Shown piece after piece: positions 23,850-33,261 of a stretch of DNA of 64,000 bases. Numbering within the stretch: the stretch's first letter is position 1; the number at the start of each line of letters is the position of its first letter. Origin of the DNA: an uncultured Monoglobus sp. (GTDB lineage: Bacteria > Bacillota > Clostridia > Monoglobales > Monoglobaceae); contig CANRHV010000001.1 in NCBI GenBank assembly GCA_947630505.1, positions 85,277-149,276 of the forward strand, read 5' to 3'. A program made the position numbers and the translations under genes. The notes below the pieces were generated by a model, which was not told the origin of the DNA, ran no database searches, and saw only the letters and a list, made by a program, of their open reading frames with translations.

Positions 23850-24935
23850 GTGCAAGGCAGAGTATTTCAGAACACGCTTGTGCAGCTAAAAAGAGAGGTC
23901 CAGAGGACCTTGGGAGTTATCGACGACAGCGACACGATCATCGCGTGCAGCGATGAGGATAAAATAGGCAACACGGTAGATAATATTTTCACTGTGTTTT
24001 CGGCCACCGGAGAGGTTAAGACGGTAGCCGGCGCGTGCTACAAAAAAATAGAGACGTTCAGCAAGTGCGAGTATATCGTGTTCTGCGAGGGCGACGATGA
24101 TGTGGCGAGAAACGCCTGCTCGTTCCTTGCGGTGAACTTCCTCACTATCAAGCAGTATTATGACGAAAAGTATGACAAGTCAAGCTTTATCAAGAATATC
24201 ATCGTTGACAACGTGCTGCCCGGCGATATACTGTACCGCACAAAGGACCTGCATATCAGCGTTGACGGATTCAGAGTAGTGTATCTGATACGCGTTTCCG
24301 AGGAGACCGATCAGGGTTATCTCGACATACTCAACAATATGTTCCCGGATAAGGCCAACGACTATGTTATCCGTATAGACGAGAAGGACGCGGTCGTGGT
24401 TAAGGAGTTCCGCGCCGAGCCCGCGAAGGCGGAGGTGCTGAATGTCGCTCAAAGCATATTTGACACGTTGGGCGCCGAGGCGATGATAACGCCGCTTATA
24501 GGAGTTTCCACTTTGGCCGAGAAGATACAGGATCTGTCTCAGTGCTACAGAGAGTCAAGAATCGCCCTTGAGGTAGGCAAGGTGTTTGACACCGAGAAAG
24601 ACATCATAAGCTACGACAATCTGGGCATAGGCCGCCTGATCTATCAGCTGCCCACCACGCTTTGCGAGCTGTTCCTCAACGAGGTTTTCAAAAAAGAGTC
24701 GATCAATGTGCTTGACAGCGAGACGATATACACCATCCAGAAATTCTTTGAGAACAACCTGAATGTTTCCGAGACATCGAGAAAGCTGTTTGTCCACAGA
24801 AACACGCTGGTCTACAGACTTGACAAGATCAAGAAGCTCACGGGCCTCGATCTCCGGGAATTCGACGACGCGATAATATTTAAGGTTGCCATGATGGTAA
24901 ACAAGTACCTCTCATCGCAGCCCACAAGACTGTAA
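23850..24935 (+). CDS. PucR/CdaR-type helix-turn-helix regulator
   Basis: About 361 residues. The C-terminus carries the PucR-type HTH: FFENNLNVSETSRKLFVHRNTLVYRLDKIKKLTGLDLREFDDAIIFKVAMM. The middle contains the GGDEF-like/CdaR region and the N-terminus a probable small-ligand domain. Family members respond to sugar diacids or purine catabolites; the ligand here is unknown. AGGGGG at 23836-23841 favours GTG 23850 over GTG 23841. Codon use is markedly more GC-rich than in the element, marking return to chromosome. Confidence 0.87.
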   Translation: MQGRVFQNTLVQLKREVQRTLGVIDDSDTIIACSDEDKIGNTVDNIFTVFSATGEVKTVAGACYKKIETFSKCEYIVFCEGDDDVARNACSFLAVNFLTIKQYYDEKYDKSSFIKNIIVDNVLPGDILYRTKDLHISVDGFRVVYLIRVSEETDQGYLDILNNMFPDKANDYVIRIDEKDAVVVKEFRAEPAKAEVLNVAQSIFDTLGAEAMITPLIGVSTLAEKIQDLSQCYRESRIALEVGKVFDTEKDIISYDNLGIGRLIYQLPTTLCELFLNEVFKKESINVLDSETIYTIQKFFENNLNVSETSRKLFVHRNTLVYRLDKIKKLTGLDLREFDDAIIFKVAMMVNKYLSSQPTRL

Positions 24936-25051
24936 AATATAAGAAAAATAAGGGTATAAATTTGTTTTAACTCAAATATGATTATTCGGGGCGGCTGAGG
25001 CGGCTGTGTTTTGCCTGTCCGCCCCTGATTTTGCGCAGTGAGGAGATCCAA

Positions 25052-25147
25052 ATGAACAGAAAAGCAGTGAAAATTACAGCGATAGTCATAGCGGCGGTAT
25101 TCTTTTTGGGAATATGCGCGGGTCTTTCCGCAATGTTTTTCATGTGA
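25052..25147 (+). CDS. Single-helix membrane microprotein (31 aa)
   Basis: ATG 25052 with AGGAGA at 25041-25046. Sequence starts MNRKAVKITAIVIAA and is one basic-led membrane helix. It lies 47 bases before the S41 protease gene and may share its transcript. Unknown function. Confidence 0.5.
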   Translation: MNRKAVKITAIVIAAVFFLGICAGLSAMFFM

Positions 25148-25194
25148 GACCGAGCGAGCCTGTTAAAAAAGTATAATTCCCGGAGGATGCGAAT

Positions 25195-26367
25195 ATGTAT
25201 ATTAAAAAGAAAACGCTGATACTTCTGGCCGTTTTGCTGATAGTCGCGACATCGGTCACCACCATAGGGATTGTGAATCCGTTCGGATTCACGCATTTTT
25301 TAAGTTTCCTGAAATTCAATGTTCTGACCGACGCCATTGAGGACAGATATTATACCGACGTGCCGATAGAGGATTACGTGAACGGCGCCATATCGGGATT
25401 CGCCGAGGGCACGGGCGACCCGTATACCGACTTTATATACGGCGAGGAGGCCGACGCCTACATGGAGGACATCAGCGGCAGCTTTGACGGTATCGGCGTG
25501 TATATCGAAAACAATACCGAGGACAACACGATAACGGTCGTCTCGGCGATCGCCAACACTCCCGCCGAGGAGGCCGGCATAGTCAGCGGAGATAAGATAT
25601 TGGCTGTGGCCGGCGTCAGCTATACCGGAGAGCAGATGAACGAGGCGGTCAAAAACATGAAGGGGCAGTCGGGCACCACGGTGGACGTGACGGTGCTCAA
25701 GGCCGACAGCGGCGAGACCGTGACTTTGACATTAGAGCGCAGACATATTGACGTGACGACCGTGGAGTCAAAAATGATAGACGGCACCAAAACCGGATAT
25801 ATCGCGATCTCGCAGTTTACCGAGATCACGGGTGACGAGTTTCATGATCAACTGGTCGAACTGACCGACAAGGGCGCCAAGAATCTGGTTCTGGACCTGC
25901 GCAACAACCCGGGCGGCTATGTGGACGCGGCTGTGGACGTTGCGTCAAACTTCGTGAAGTCCGGAGAGGAGATAGTATACACCCTCGACAAGCGCGGCAA
26001 AAAGGAGAGCTACACATCAAAGGGCAGTCAGTATTATTTGCCGCTGGTCGTGCTGATAAATCAGGGTTCCGCGTCGTCAAGTGAGATATTGACCGGAGCG
26101 CTCAAGGACCACGGACTCGCGCATGTCATCGGCGAAAAGTCCTACGGCAAGGGCATAGTGCAGGAGGTATTCGAGGGCATAGACGGAATAGTGTCGGTAA
26201 CGATCGCCAGATATTATACCCCGAGCGGCACCTGCATCCATGAGATCGGCATCGAGCCCGACGAAAATATACCCATGGAGCTCAGCAAATACGCCCGTCT
26301 GAGCGAGCTGTCTCTCGCCGAGGATGAGCAGCTGTCAGCCGCGGTGAATTATTTGAATAACAAATAA
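25195..26367 (+). CDS. S41 C-terminal processing protease (CtpA-like)
   Basis: 390 residues: N-terminal membrane anchor (LILLAVLLIVATSVTTIGIV), PDZ domain (GIGVYIENN...ANTPAEEAGIVSGDKILAVAGVS) and S41 peptidase domain with the catalytic Ser in GSASSSEIL and Lys in GEKSYGKG. Acts at the outer face of the membrane, trimming proteins at their C-termini. GGAGG at 25182-25186. A second S41 protease is encoded at 36,824-38,347. Confidence 0.93.
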   Translation: MYIKKKTLILLAVLLIVATSVTTIGIVNPFGFTHFLSFLKFNVLTDAIEDRYYTDVPIEDYVNGAISGFAEGTGDPYTDFIYGEEADAYMEDISGSFDGIGVYIENNTEDNTITVVSAIANTPAEEAGIVSGDKILAVAGVSYTGEQMNEAVKNMKGQSGTTVDVTVLKADSGETVTLTLERRHIDVTTVESKMIDGTKTGYIAISQFTEITGDEFHDQLVELTDKGAKNLVLDLRNNPGGYVDAAVDVASNFVKSGEEIVYTLDKRGKKESYTSKGSQYYLPLVVLINQGSASSSEILTGALKDHGLAHVIGEKSYGKGIVQEVFEGIDGIVSVTIARYYTPSGTCIHEIGIEPDENIPMELSKYARLSELSLAEDEQLSAAVNYLNNK

Positions 26368-26387
26368 GCGAAAAGGACGCGGATTTT

Positions 26388-26867
26388 ATGATTCTTTCAA
26401 AGATCCCGCAAAAGATAAAAGCCGTTATTCGGCGGTTGTTTAAGAAAAGGGAGGATCGCGCGGTCGAGCCTGTACCGATAGAGACAAAAGCGCCGCTGAT
26501 AAATCCGCTTGATTTTAGCAGCTTTCCCGCCGCGATAGAATTCGCGCTGAGCGCCGCGGGGATATCCGCGGACAGCGCGGGCATAGGGATCGCGCTGCCA
26601 AGCGGTTATGCGGGCGCGGCGAGCCTTATGGACTATATCTGCCCGAGATTCAAGTGGGTCGCGGTCTATACCGATGATCCCGCCGCCGAGGATATTGCCG
26701 ACGGGATTTACGGCAGATTCGGCCTGCCGATAATGCTGTACGGCTCAAAAGATTTCGCGCGGTGCCGTCAAACCTTGACGGCGGATATCGGCGTCGGCGC
26801 ACTGCGTTTCGGCCGCGACCTTTGCATAGTCGGCACCGACGAGAGCGGAGAATTGGTCCGCGGCTGA
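26388..26867 (+). CDS. Unknown 159-residue protein
   Basis: A basic amphipathic N-terminus (ILSKIPQKIKAVIRRLFKKRED) followed by an alpha/beta domain with Gly-rich loops (GIGIALPSGYAGAASLM, LPIMLYGSKDF). It resembles the receiver-like or NAD-binding folds in pattern only. Follows the protease by 20 bases and is likely in its operon. Confidence 0.6.
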   Translation: MILSKIPQKIKAVIRRLFKKREDRAVEPVPIETKAPLINPLDFSSFPAAIEFALSAAGISADSAGIGIALPSGYAGAASLMDYICPRFKWVAVYTDDPAAEDIADGIYGRFGLPIMLYGSKDFARCRQTLTADIGVGALRFGRDLCIVGTDESGELVRG

Positions 26868-26875
26868 AATTGGTG

Positions 26876-26904
26876 TTGACAATCGCTTGATATTAGAGTA
26901 TAAT
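26876..26904 (+). promoter_or_regulatory. Consensus promoter for greA-lysS
   Basis: TTGACA 26876-26881, 17 bp, TATAAT 26899-26904: a perfect housekeeping promoter 62 bases before greA. Confidence 0.85.
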
Positions 26905-26966
26905 TTACAAGCTAACTATAAGTTTATATTTGTATACAATTTTTAAAATATCGGAGGTAACTAAGA

Positions 26967-27440
26967 ATGGAAAAGAAACAGGTTAAGTTAACTGAAGATG
27001 GTTTAAAGCAGCTTGAGGAAGAACTTGAATATTTAAAAACCAAAAAACGCAAAGAGGTTTCGGAGAAGATAAAGGTAGCTCTGGGATTCGGAGACCTTTC
27101 CGAGAACTCGGAATATGACGAGGCCAAGAACGAGCAGGCTCAGGTCGAGGCGCGTATCGTGTCTCTTGAGAACATGCTCAAGAACGCTGTCGTTATCAGC
27201 GAGGAGGACCGCGACACCTCGATCGTGGAGATTGGCGCGAAGGTAAAGCTTCTCGACATCGAGTTTGACGAGGAAGTGACCTACAAGATTGTGGGCTCCA
27301 CCGAGGCCGATCCCGACAAGGGCAAGCTGTCGGACGAGTCGCCTTTGGGCGCGGCTCTGCTGGGCAGAAGCACGGGTGAGACGATTGATGTTGAGGCGCC
27401 CGCGGGAATAATTCAGTACAAAATTCTGGGAATTTCCTAA
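26967..27440 (+). CDS. greA: Transcription elongation factor GreA
   Basis: 157 residues, full length. The N-terminal coiled coil ([47 protein letters not shown]) contains the acidic tip DLSENSEYD that enters the polymerase secondary channel and triggers cleavage of backtracked RNA; the C-terminal FKBP-like domain ends [28 protein letters not shown] at 26953-26957. Forms an operon with lysS 22 bases downstream, a common arrangement in Firmicutes. Confidence 0.97.
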   Translation: MEKKQVKLTEDGLKQLEEELEYLKTKKRKEVSEKIKVALGFGDLSENSEYDEAKNEQAQVEARIVSLENMLKNAVVISEEDRDTSIVEIGAKVKLLDIEFDEEVTYKIVGSTEADPDKGKLSDESPLGAALLGRSTGETIDVEAPAGIIQYKILGIS

Positions 27441-27462
27441 AATTTAATATACGGAGGAAAAA

Positions 27463-28962
27463 ATGAGCGAAAATAACAGGCAGACAGAAAAGGAACTTAA
27501 CGAGGTACTGAGAATACGGAGGGACAAGCTCGGCGTTCTCAGGGAGAGCGGACGCAACCCGTTTGAGGTGACGTCCTTTGACCGCAAGGACATGGCCGGC
27601 GACATCAAGGCCGACTATGAGGCATACGAGGGAAAGATCGTCACGATAGCCGGCAGGCTGATGGCAAAGCGCGTTATGGGAAAAATGTCATTCGCCGATC
27701 TGTCGGACCGCAGCGGCAGGATACAGCTCTGCGTAAAGAGAGACGAGCTTGGCGACGACGAGTACAAGATATATAAGAAATACGACATCGGCGATATAGT
27801 CGGCGTGACCGGAGAGGTTTTCAAGACCAAAATGGGCGAGATAACCGTCCGCGCGTCAAGCGTTAAGCTGCTGTCCAAATCCCTGCGCCCCCTGCCCGAA
27901 AAGTTCCACGGCATGACTAACACCGACCTGAGATACAGACAGCGCTATGTCGATCTGATAATGAACGACGAGGTGCGCAGAACGTTCGAGCTGCGCTCGG
28001 TCATCATCCGCGCGATCAGAAGCTTTCTTGACGAGCGCGGCTTTATGGAGGTTGAGACACCCATACTCAACACGATCCCCGGCGGCGCGGCGGCAAGACC
28101 GTTTATCACCCACCACAACACGCTCGACATAGATATGTACATGCGCATAGCGCCCGAGCTTTACTTAAAGCGCCTTATCGTGGGCGGCTTTGAGAAGGTC
28201 TACGAGATGGGACGCCTGTTCAGAAACGAAGGCATGGACGTTAAGCACAATCCGGAGTTCACATCTGTGGAGGTATACGAGGCCTATGCTGACTATGAGG
28301 ACATGATGGACCTCACCGAGGACCTGTTTAATTATGTGGCAGAAAAGGCGCTGGGAACCACCAAGCTCACCTATCAGGGCGAGGAGATCGACCTGGGCGG
28401 AAAATGGGAGCGGCTCACCATGCTTGACGCGATAAAGAAGTACGTCGGCATCGATATGCGCGGGGCCGCGACAGCCGAGGAAGCCATAGATATGGCGAAA
28501 GCCGCAGGAGTTGAGTTTGACGACGACGCGCCCAAGATGTCAAAGGGCGAAGTGATCAGTTATGTGTTTGAGGAAAAAGTGGAGGACCGGCTTGTCCAGC
28601 CCACATTTATATACGAGTATCCGGTTGAGATCTCTCCGCTGGCAAAGCGCTACGCCGACAATCCCGACTTCACCGAAAGGTTTGAGGTGTTCATAACCCG
28701 ACGCGAGTTCGGCAACGCGTTCTCGGAGCTCAATGACCCGATAGACCAGAAGGAAAGGTTCATAAAGCAGGTCGAAAAGCGCGAAGCGGGCGACGACGAG
28801 GCCAACATGATGGACGAGGACTACGTCAACGCCCTCGAGTACGGCCTGCCCCCCACAGGCGGCCTCGGAATAGGCGTCGACCGCCTGGTAATGCTCCTCA
28901 CCGACAGCAGCTCCATTCGCGACGTTTTATTGTTCCCCACAATGAAACCTATAGAGGAGTAA
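27463..28962 (+). CDS. lysS: Lysyl-tRNA synthetase, class II
   Basis: 499 residues. OB-fold anticodon-binding domain (residues about 50-150, [21 protein letters not shown]), class II motif 1 ([15 protein letters not shown]), motif 2 ([26 protein letters not shown]) and motif 3 ([13 protein letters not shown]). Charges tRNA-Lys. GGAGG at 27453-27457. Complete. Confidence 0.98.
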   Translation: MSENNRQTEKELNEVLRIRRDKLGVLRESGRNPFEVTSFDRKDMAGDIKADYEAYEGKIVTIAGRLMAKRVMGKMSFADLSDRSGRIQLCVKRDELGDDEYKIYKKYDIGDIVGVTGEVFKTKMGEITVRASSVKLLSKSLRPLPEKFHGMTNTDLRYRQRYVDLIMNDEVRRTFELRSVIIRAIRSFLDERGFMEVETPILNTIPGGAAARPFITHHNTLDIDMYMRIAPELYLKRLIVGGFEKVYEMGRLFRNEGMDVKHNPEFTSVEVYEAYADYEDMMDLTEDLFNYVAEKALGTTKLTYQGEEIDLGGKWERLTMLDAIKKYVGIDMRGAATAEEAIDMAKAAGVEFDDDAPKMSKGEVISYVFEEKVEDRLVQPTFIYEYPVEISPLAKRYADNPDFTERFEVFITRREFGNAFSELNDPIDQKERFIKQVEKREAGDDEANMMDEDYVNALEYGLPPTGGLGIGVDRLVMLLTDSSSIRDVLLFPTMKPIEE

Positions 28963-29095
28963 AGAGCCGTTATTAAGGCGTACGGCAAAGCCCAAAAGCG
29001 CGTAAATAGGCCGTTTTCGGGCGTTTATACACCGAAAACATAAACACAAAACTGCGCCGAATTTGCGAACAATTTGCGAACAAATCAAGTATAAA

Positions 29096-29127
29096 AAGCC
29101 GCAGAAACGTATTCCCGCGGCTTTTTT
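29096..29127 (+). terminator. Intrinsic terminator after lysS
   Basis: AAGCCGC 29096-29102 pairs with GCGGCTT 29117-29123 and runs into a T tract. The rest of 28,963-29,206 holds nothing recognisable. Confidence 0.75.
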
Positions 29128-29206
29128 GCGCTTTTTTTTAACACAACAGAACGGAGAGATATACACAATGGAACCAATGACACAGTATTATCGGGGTTTG
29201 TCATGA

Positions 29207-29235
29207 TTGACAAGTTAAGCGCTTTATGTTATTAT
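29207..29235 (+). promoter_or_regulatory. Promoter for the XRE regulator
   Basis: TTGACA 29207-29212, 17 bp, TATTAT 29230-29235; start codon 41 bases further. Confidence 0.7.
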
Positions 29236-29275
29236 AATTATGCAAATTAGATAAATTAAGAAATCAGGTGATAGT

Positions 29276-29614
29276 ATGAAAATAACCGAAAACGAAAATG
29301 AACAGGCTATTTTGAAAGAAATTGGAGCCCGAATCAAACAGTGCCGCATATTATTAGATATTACGCAGGCCGAACTTGCGGACAAATGCGGAGTTTCAGA
29401 CCGTACGGTATTTCGTATTGAAAATGGGGAAGACTCAAAATTTTCAAATTATATAAAAATACTGACAGAATTGCGGTTAAGGCAAAATATAGATATACTG
29501 ATTCCGGAACTACCGCCGGATTTTAAGCCGCTGTCTAAGCGGAAAAAACCAAGACAGCGCGTTAGATCAAGACGTTACGCAAAATCAAGTCGAGTTTGGG
29601 AAGAAGATAAATAA
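29276..29614 (+). CDS. XRE-family helix-turn-helix regulator
   Basis: 112 residues. IGARIKQCRILLDITQAELADKCGVSDRTVFRIENGEDSKFSNYIKIL is a canonical XRE HTH; the C-terminal 30 residues are very basic (KRKKPRQRVRSRRYAKSSR). HipB-like antitoxins have this layout but no HipA-like toxin follows. It lies 258 bases before an ATPase gene. AT-rich composition differs from the flanking host genes, suggesting transfer. AGGTGATAGT at 29266-29275 supports the ATG. Confidence 0.82.
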   Translation: MKITENENEQAILKEIGARIKQCRILLDITQAELADKCGVSDRTVFRIENGEDSKFSNYIKILTELRLRQNIDILIPELPPDFKPLSKRKKPRQRVRSRRYAKSSRVWEEDK

Positions 29615-29782
29615 AAGATAATAGAGCCGGACAATAAAGAATATACCGGAATCGAGTTTGTATATTACCTTCGGGATTAACTAAAGCTTACGCTATATGC
29701 CGCGACCGTTCCTCACATAGAAAACAGAGCGGCCGCCATTGAGCATGAATTCGGGATATTGATGAAAAGAAATAGAAAATGT

Positions 29783-29823
29783 AATTAGTCAAGTATAAAT
29801 TACTCATTTATGCTTGACTAATT
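29783..29823 (+). promoter_or_regulatory. Operator-like inverted repeat over the -35 box
   Basis: AATTAGTCAAG 29783-29793 and CTTGACTAATT 29813-29823 form perfect 11-bp arms, extended by ATAAA/TTTAT one base inside. The right arm contains the -35 box (TTGACT) of the next promoter. Either an operator, perhaps for the XRE protein, or a terminator for its gene followed by a T-rich stretch. Confidence 0.6.
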
Positions 29824-29842
29824 TATTTTTGCGTGCTATAAT
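29814..29842 (+). promoter_or_regulatory. Promoter for the ATPase-nuclease gene
   Basis: TTGACT 29814-29819, 17 bp, TATAAT 29837-29842; TGGAGG at 29858-29863 and start at 29872 follow. Confidence 0.75.
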
Positions 29843-29871
29843 ATAAACAACCTAAGATGGAGGTTGTGTAA

Positions 29872-31275
29872 ATGTTTATAGGCAGGGAGCGCGAGATTAA
29901 TACTCTTGACAGTCTGTATAAATCGAATAAATTTGAATTTGCGGTTATTTACGGCAGGCGCCGTGTCGGCAAAACTTCACTTATAAATCGGTTTATCGGG
30001 AATAAAAGAGCTGTGTATTTCATGGGTGTTGAAAGCAATGCAAAGCAGAATCTTGAAAACTTTTCAAAAAGCGTTATGGAGTTTGCAAGCGGCTTTGAAA
30101 CCGAATCATCTTTCCTTTCATTCCAAGCCGCGATTGAATATGTGTTTAAGCTTGCGGAAAAAGAAAGGGTAATACTTGCAATCGACGAATATCCTTATGT
30201 GGCTCGTTCGTCAAAAAGTCTTGCATCCACTTTGCAGCTCTTGATAGACAAATACAAAGATACATCAAAACTAATGCTTATTCTCTGCGGTTCTTCCATG
30301 TCATATATGGAAGACCATGTGCTTGCGTATAAAGCGCCTCTCTATGGCAGAAGAACGGCTCAAATCAAGCTTTTACCGTTTGAGTTTGAAGAAGCCTGCG
30401 AGTGCCTTCGAGGTATGCCGGACGAGGATAAGGCGCTGATTTACGGTATTGCCGGCGGCACGCCGCAGTATCTTTTGCAGATGAGCAGCAAATTGAGCGT
30501 GGAAGATAATATAAAAAACACATATCTTAACCCTACATCTTTTCTTTATGAAGAGCCGATCAATCTGTTAAAACAAGAAGTCCGTGAGCCCGCTACTTAT
30601 ATGGCAATTATTACGGCTATAGCCGCAGGATCGTCAAGAATGTCGGAAATTTCAAGCAAGGTCGGAGAAGAGACAAATGTATGCACGAACTACATTAAAA
30701 ACCTTATAAATCTCGGAATTGTGCGGAAAGAAACGCCTTACGGCGAAAAGGCTTCCAGAAAGTCGATATATTCTATTGAGGACAATATGTTTCGTTTTTG
30801 GTATCGGTTTGTGCTTGACAATAATTCGCTCATTGTACGCGGGGCCGCGGATTTGGTTTACCAACGAATTGAACCTCATCTTTCTGACTATATGGGCAAG
30901 GTTTTTGAGGAGATATGTAAGCAGTATCTTTGGAAACAGCTTCTTTCCGGCAACTGCCCGGTAGAGTTTAACTCTCTCGGTCGTTGGTGGGGCAATGATC
31001 CTCAAGAAAAAGCCCAAGCCGAGATTGACATTATGGGCGAACAGGATAAAAATACGGCTTTGTTTGCGGAATGCAAATGGACAAACGAAAAAGTTGACCT
31101 CGGCATTTTGGAAACGCTCGCAAAACGCAGCGAATTGTTTAACTATAAAACAAAGCATTACTACCTGTTCTCAAAATCCGGCTTCACAAAAGGATGTATC
31201 GACAAAGCGAAGGATATGGGTAATGTGAGATTGGTTGAATATAAAGAAATGACGGAGGAGAAATATTATGGCTAA
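29872..31275 (+). CDS. AAA-type ATPase with DUF234 nuclease-like domain
   Basis: 467 residues of the 'archaeal ATPase' family. N-terminal ATPase with Walker A GRRRVGKTSL (residues about 28-37) and Walker B ILAIDEYPY; sensor-like LCGSSMSYM; then a winged-helix segment (SRMSEISSKVGEETNVCTNYIKNLINLGIVRK), and the DUF234 region (NMFRFWYRFV). The C-terminus has EIDIMGEQDKNTALFAECKW, matching a PD-(D/E)xK nuclease core (D...ECK). Members are often solitary genes in mobile regions and their function is not settled; nuclease-ATPase defence is one possibility. It overlaps the next gene by eight bases. Confidence 0.87.
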   Translation: MFIGREREINTLDSLYKSNKFEFAVIYGRRRVGKTSLINRFIGNKRAVYFMGVESNAKQNLENFSKSVMEFASGFETESSFLSFQAAIEYVFKLAEKERVILAIDEYPYVARSSKSLASTLQLLIDKYKDTSKLMLILCGSSMSYMEDHVLAYKAPLYGRRTAQIKLLPFEFEEACECLRGMPDEDKALIYGIAGGTPQYLLQMSSKLSVEDNIKNTYLNPTSFLYEEPINLLKQEVREPATYMAIITAIAAGSSRMSEISSKVGEETNVCTNYIKNLINLGIVRKETPYGEKASRKSIYSIEDNMFRFWYRFVLDNNSLIVRGAADLVYQRIEPHLSDYMGKVFEEICKQYLWKQLLSGNCPVEFNSLGRWWGNDPQEKAQAEIDIMGEQDKNTALFAECKWTNEKVDLGILETLAKRSELFNYKTKHYYLFSKSGFTKGCIDKAKDMGNVRLVEYKEMTEEKYYG

Positions 31276-31552
31276 AATCAGTGAAGAAATTAAGGTTATA
31301 CCTCATAATGGAAGAAAAGATTCAGGAACATGGGACAGTATTAGAAAAGAATGGATAAATCAAATTGACGGAACAGCTGTACCAGATAAATATGTTTGGC
31401 TGAAACAAAAAATAAATATATCTGATGAGGCTTTAGCTGAAGCATATATCAAAACTGATTATAGTAAATTGTCAAATGATGATTTTGAAAGAGTCCTAAA
31501 AAAGTATTCCTTATTTAAATATATGGATGAAAATGGATTATTGGAGGTGTAA
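31268..31552 (+). CDS. Unknown 94-residue protein
   Basis: Contains HNGRKDSGTWDSIRKEWINQIDG and DYSKLSNDDFERVLKKYSLFKYM. No domain recognised. GGAGG at 31255-31259; the start lies inside the ATPase gene and the stop is one base before the next gene's ATG, so translation of all three is coupled. Low GC like the next gene, unlike the host. Confidence 0.6.
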   Translation: MAKISEEIKVIPHNGRKDSGTWDSIRKEWINQIDGTAVPDKYVWLKQKINISDEALAEAYIKTDYSKLSNDDFERVLKKYSLFKYMDENGLLEV

Positions 31553-31553
31553 C

Positions 31554-32063
31554 ATGTTTGACAAAAACTGTTGGAGCGAATTCTATCTATCTGATTTGTT
31601 CGAAATAAAAAAAGGAAAACGTCTCACTCGAGAAAATCAAACTCCAGGTGATATAATATTTGTAGGTGCAACTGCATGTAATAATGGCATTACTTCATAT
31701 ATTGGACAAAATCCTATTCATGACGGAAATACAATTTCATTGACTTATAATGGTTCAGTTGGCGAAGCATTTTATCAAAAAGAACCATTTTGGGCATCTG
31801 ATGATGTAAATGTATTATATCCTAAAAATTTTGTTATGAATGAAAAAATAGCATTGTTCTTTTGTACTATTTTAAGACATGAAAAACAAATGTGGTCTTA
31901 CGCTAGGAAGTGGAACTTAGAGCAGATGAATAATACAATTATAAAGCTTCCCGTAAACAAAAACCAAGAACCTGATTTTAATTATATGGAGACTTTCATG
32001 GATAGTTTAGATGGAGATGTTTATGATATTCCAGATTATTTTTTGACTGAAGGATTGCTTTAG
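31554..32063 (+). CDS. HsdS-like DNA specificity protein, single recognition domain
   Basis: 169 residues from ATG 31554 (TTGGAGGTG at 31541-31549). WSEFYLSDLFEIKKGKRLTREN, GATACNNGITSYI, GSVGEAFYQKEPFWASDDVNVLYP and KWNLEQMNNTIIKLPVN match target-recognition domains of restriction-modification S subunits and type IIG enzymes. A normal S subunit has two such domains (about 400 residues); this has one, and no methylase or restriction subunit is adjacent. It is either an orphan remnant or a half-subunit acting as a dimer, perhaps with the ATPase-nuclease two genes upstream. Confidence 0.82.
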   Translation: MFDKNCWSEFYLSDLFEIKKGKRLTRENQTPGDIIFVGATACNNGITSYIGQNPIHDGNTISLTYNGSVGEAFYQKEPFWASDDVNVLYPKNFVMNEKIALFFCTILRHEKQMWSYARKWNLEQMNNTIIKLPVNKNQEPDFNYMETFMDSLDGDVYDIPDYFLTEGLL

Positions 32064-32089
32064 TTAAAAGATTATAAACGTAAAAAAGC

Positions 32090-32108
32090 GGCAGACTGTC
32101 GGTCTGCC
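32090..32108 (+). terminator. Hairpin after the HsdS-like gene
   Basis: GGCAGAC and GTCTGCC pair around TGTCG; C-rich sequence follows rather than a T tract, so termination here may be weak. Confidence 0.5.
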
Positions 32109-32139
32109 CCCATTAATCATATATAACGAGCCAGACTTG

Positions 32140-32174
32140 GTAATGTTTGATAGTGCTTCAAACATTACTTTTTT
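32140..32174 (+). terminator. Strong intrinsic terminator
   Basis: GTAATGTTTGA 32140-32150 pairs perfectly with 32158-32168 and is followed by six Ts. A third hairpin, AAAAGTGA 32370-32377 with TCACTTTT 32397-32404, lies downstream. The rest of 32,064-32,480 has no gene I can support. Confidence 0.85.
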
Positions 32175-32482
32175 GTATTTTTGAGCATTTGTATATACAA
32201 TTGTTATAGCATTTATATACCAATTTGAGAAAGATCAAGTGTTTCAAAAGAGGGTGATATCCTCATTTGGTTTCGTGGTTCCCAATAGGGAGCGAACAGC
32301 CTCCCTGTTGACACACGATTTTGCGTTGCAAAATCTATTGTGTTATACCATTTGTAGTCGCAGGCGGTAAAAAGTGATTGAGGCGAGTTTTCTCAGTCAC
32401 TTTTGTCTATTGAACAAAAAATGTTTGCACTGCGTGTCTTAGAGGTAAATTGAAAATTTGTGAACAATTTGGCAAATTCGTA

Positions 32483-32511
32483 TTGCAAAATAAAATTCGG
32501 TATGGTATAAT
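32483..32511 (+). promoter_or_regulatory. Promoter before the membrane protein gene
   Basis: TTGCAA 32483-32488, 17 bp, TATAAT 32506-32511. Confidence 0.65.
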
Positions 32512-32609
32512 AGCAAAGTATGCATAATATATGATCGGGATTATTGCGGCCGCGGGGCGGCTTTGGAACTTCGATTTAAATGCTGATCATCGGAAAAGAG
32601 TTGATTTTT

Positions 32610-33248
32610 ATGGACAGTCAGGCCAGAGAGGCCAGAGAGATGACAAAACAGCTGCCTTTTAAAAAGCGGCTTATAAACTTCTGGTTTTACAACAAATGGA
32701 TAGTTGCGGGAGTGATCCTGGTTATCCTCACGATCGCGCTGACGATCTATGAGGTCACCAATGTTCAGTCCTATGATTCCCTTGTGGCGGTTTACAGCGG
32801 CGACGCGGTGCCCGAGGAGGTCGCGGGCAAGATACAGGCCGAGCTTACCGAATACTGCAACGACGTCAATCAGGACGGAAATATTTCGGTCTCGGTGACG
32901 CCGATGTCCGGCAGCCGCGACGACGGCAGCGAGGAGGCGGTGGCGGTCGAGACGCGCCTGATGAGCGAGCTCAATTCCGGAACCAACGACATATATATTG
33001 TCGACAAGGAGTACTATGACTTTTTGATGGACAACGACTACGCCGAATGCTTCTCACAGGTGTACCCGCTGAACGAAAACGGCGCGCTTATGGAAAAGAT
33101 GGGGCTTTCGGGAGAGTATTATCTGCTGGTTCGCGATCTGTATCCGGCTCATGAGGGCAAGGCTGACAAGCGGGCCGCTCACAACAACGCGGTGGCGATA
33201 TACGAGCATCTCGCGGGGATCGCGCATGATGACCCCGCCGCGGAATAA
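32610..33248 (+). CDS. Membrane-anchored protein of unknown function
   Basis: About 212 residues from ATG 32610 (an in-frame ATG at 32580 would add ten). A cytoplasmic helix (REMTKQLPFKKRLINFWFYNKW), a membrane helix (IVAGVILVILTIALTIYEV), then an extracytoplasmic domain with SYDSLVAVYSGDAVPEEVAGKI and an acidic middle. The fold of the outer part is unknown. It lies 13 bases before an ArsR-type regulator and may be its partner or target. Confidence 0.7.
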   Translation: MDSQAREAREMTKQLPFKKRLINFWFYNKWIVAGVILVILTIALTIYEVTNVQSYDSLVAVYSGDAVPEEVAGKIQAELTEYCNDVNQDGNISVSVTPMSGSRDDGSEEAVAVETRLMSELNSGTNDIYIVDKEYYDFLMDNDYAECFSQVYPLNENGALMEKMGLSGEYYLLVRDLYPAHEGKADKRAAHNNAVAIYEHLAGIAHDDPAAE

Positions 33249-33261
33249 AAGGTGATGTCAG

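Noticed and set aside
32064..32480. A gene or IS remnant between the HsdS-like gene and the membrane protein
   Set aside because: Only hairpins are visible; no frame above about 40 codons with a ribosome site and no transposase-like sequence.
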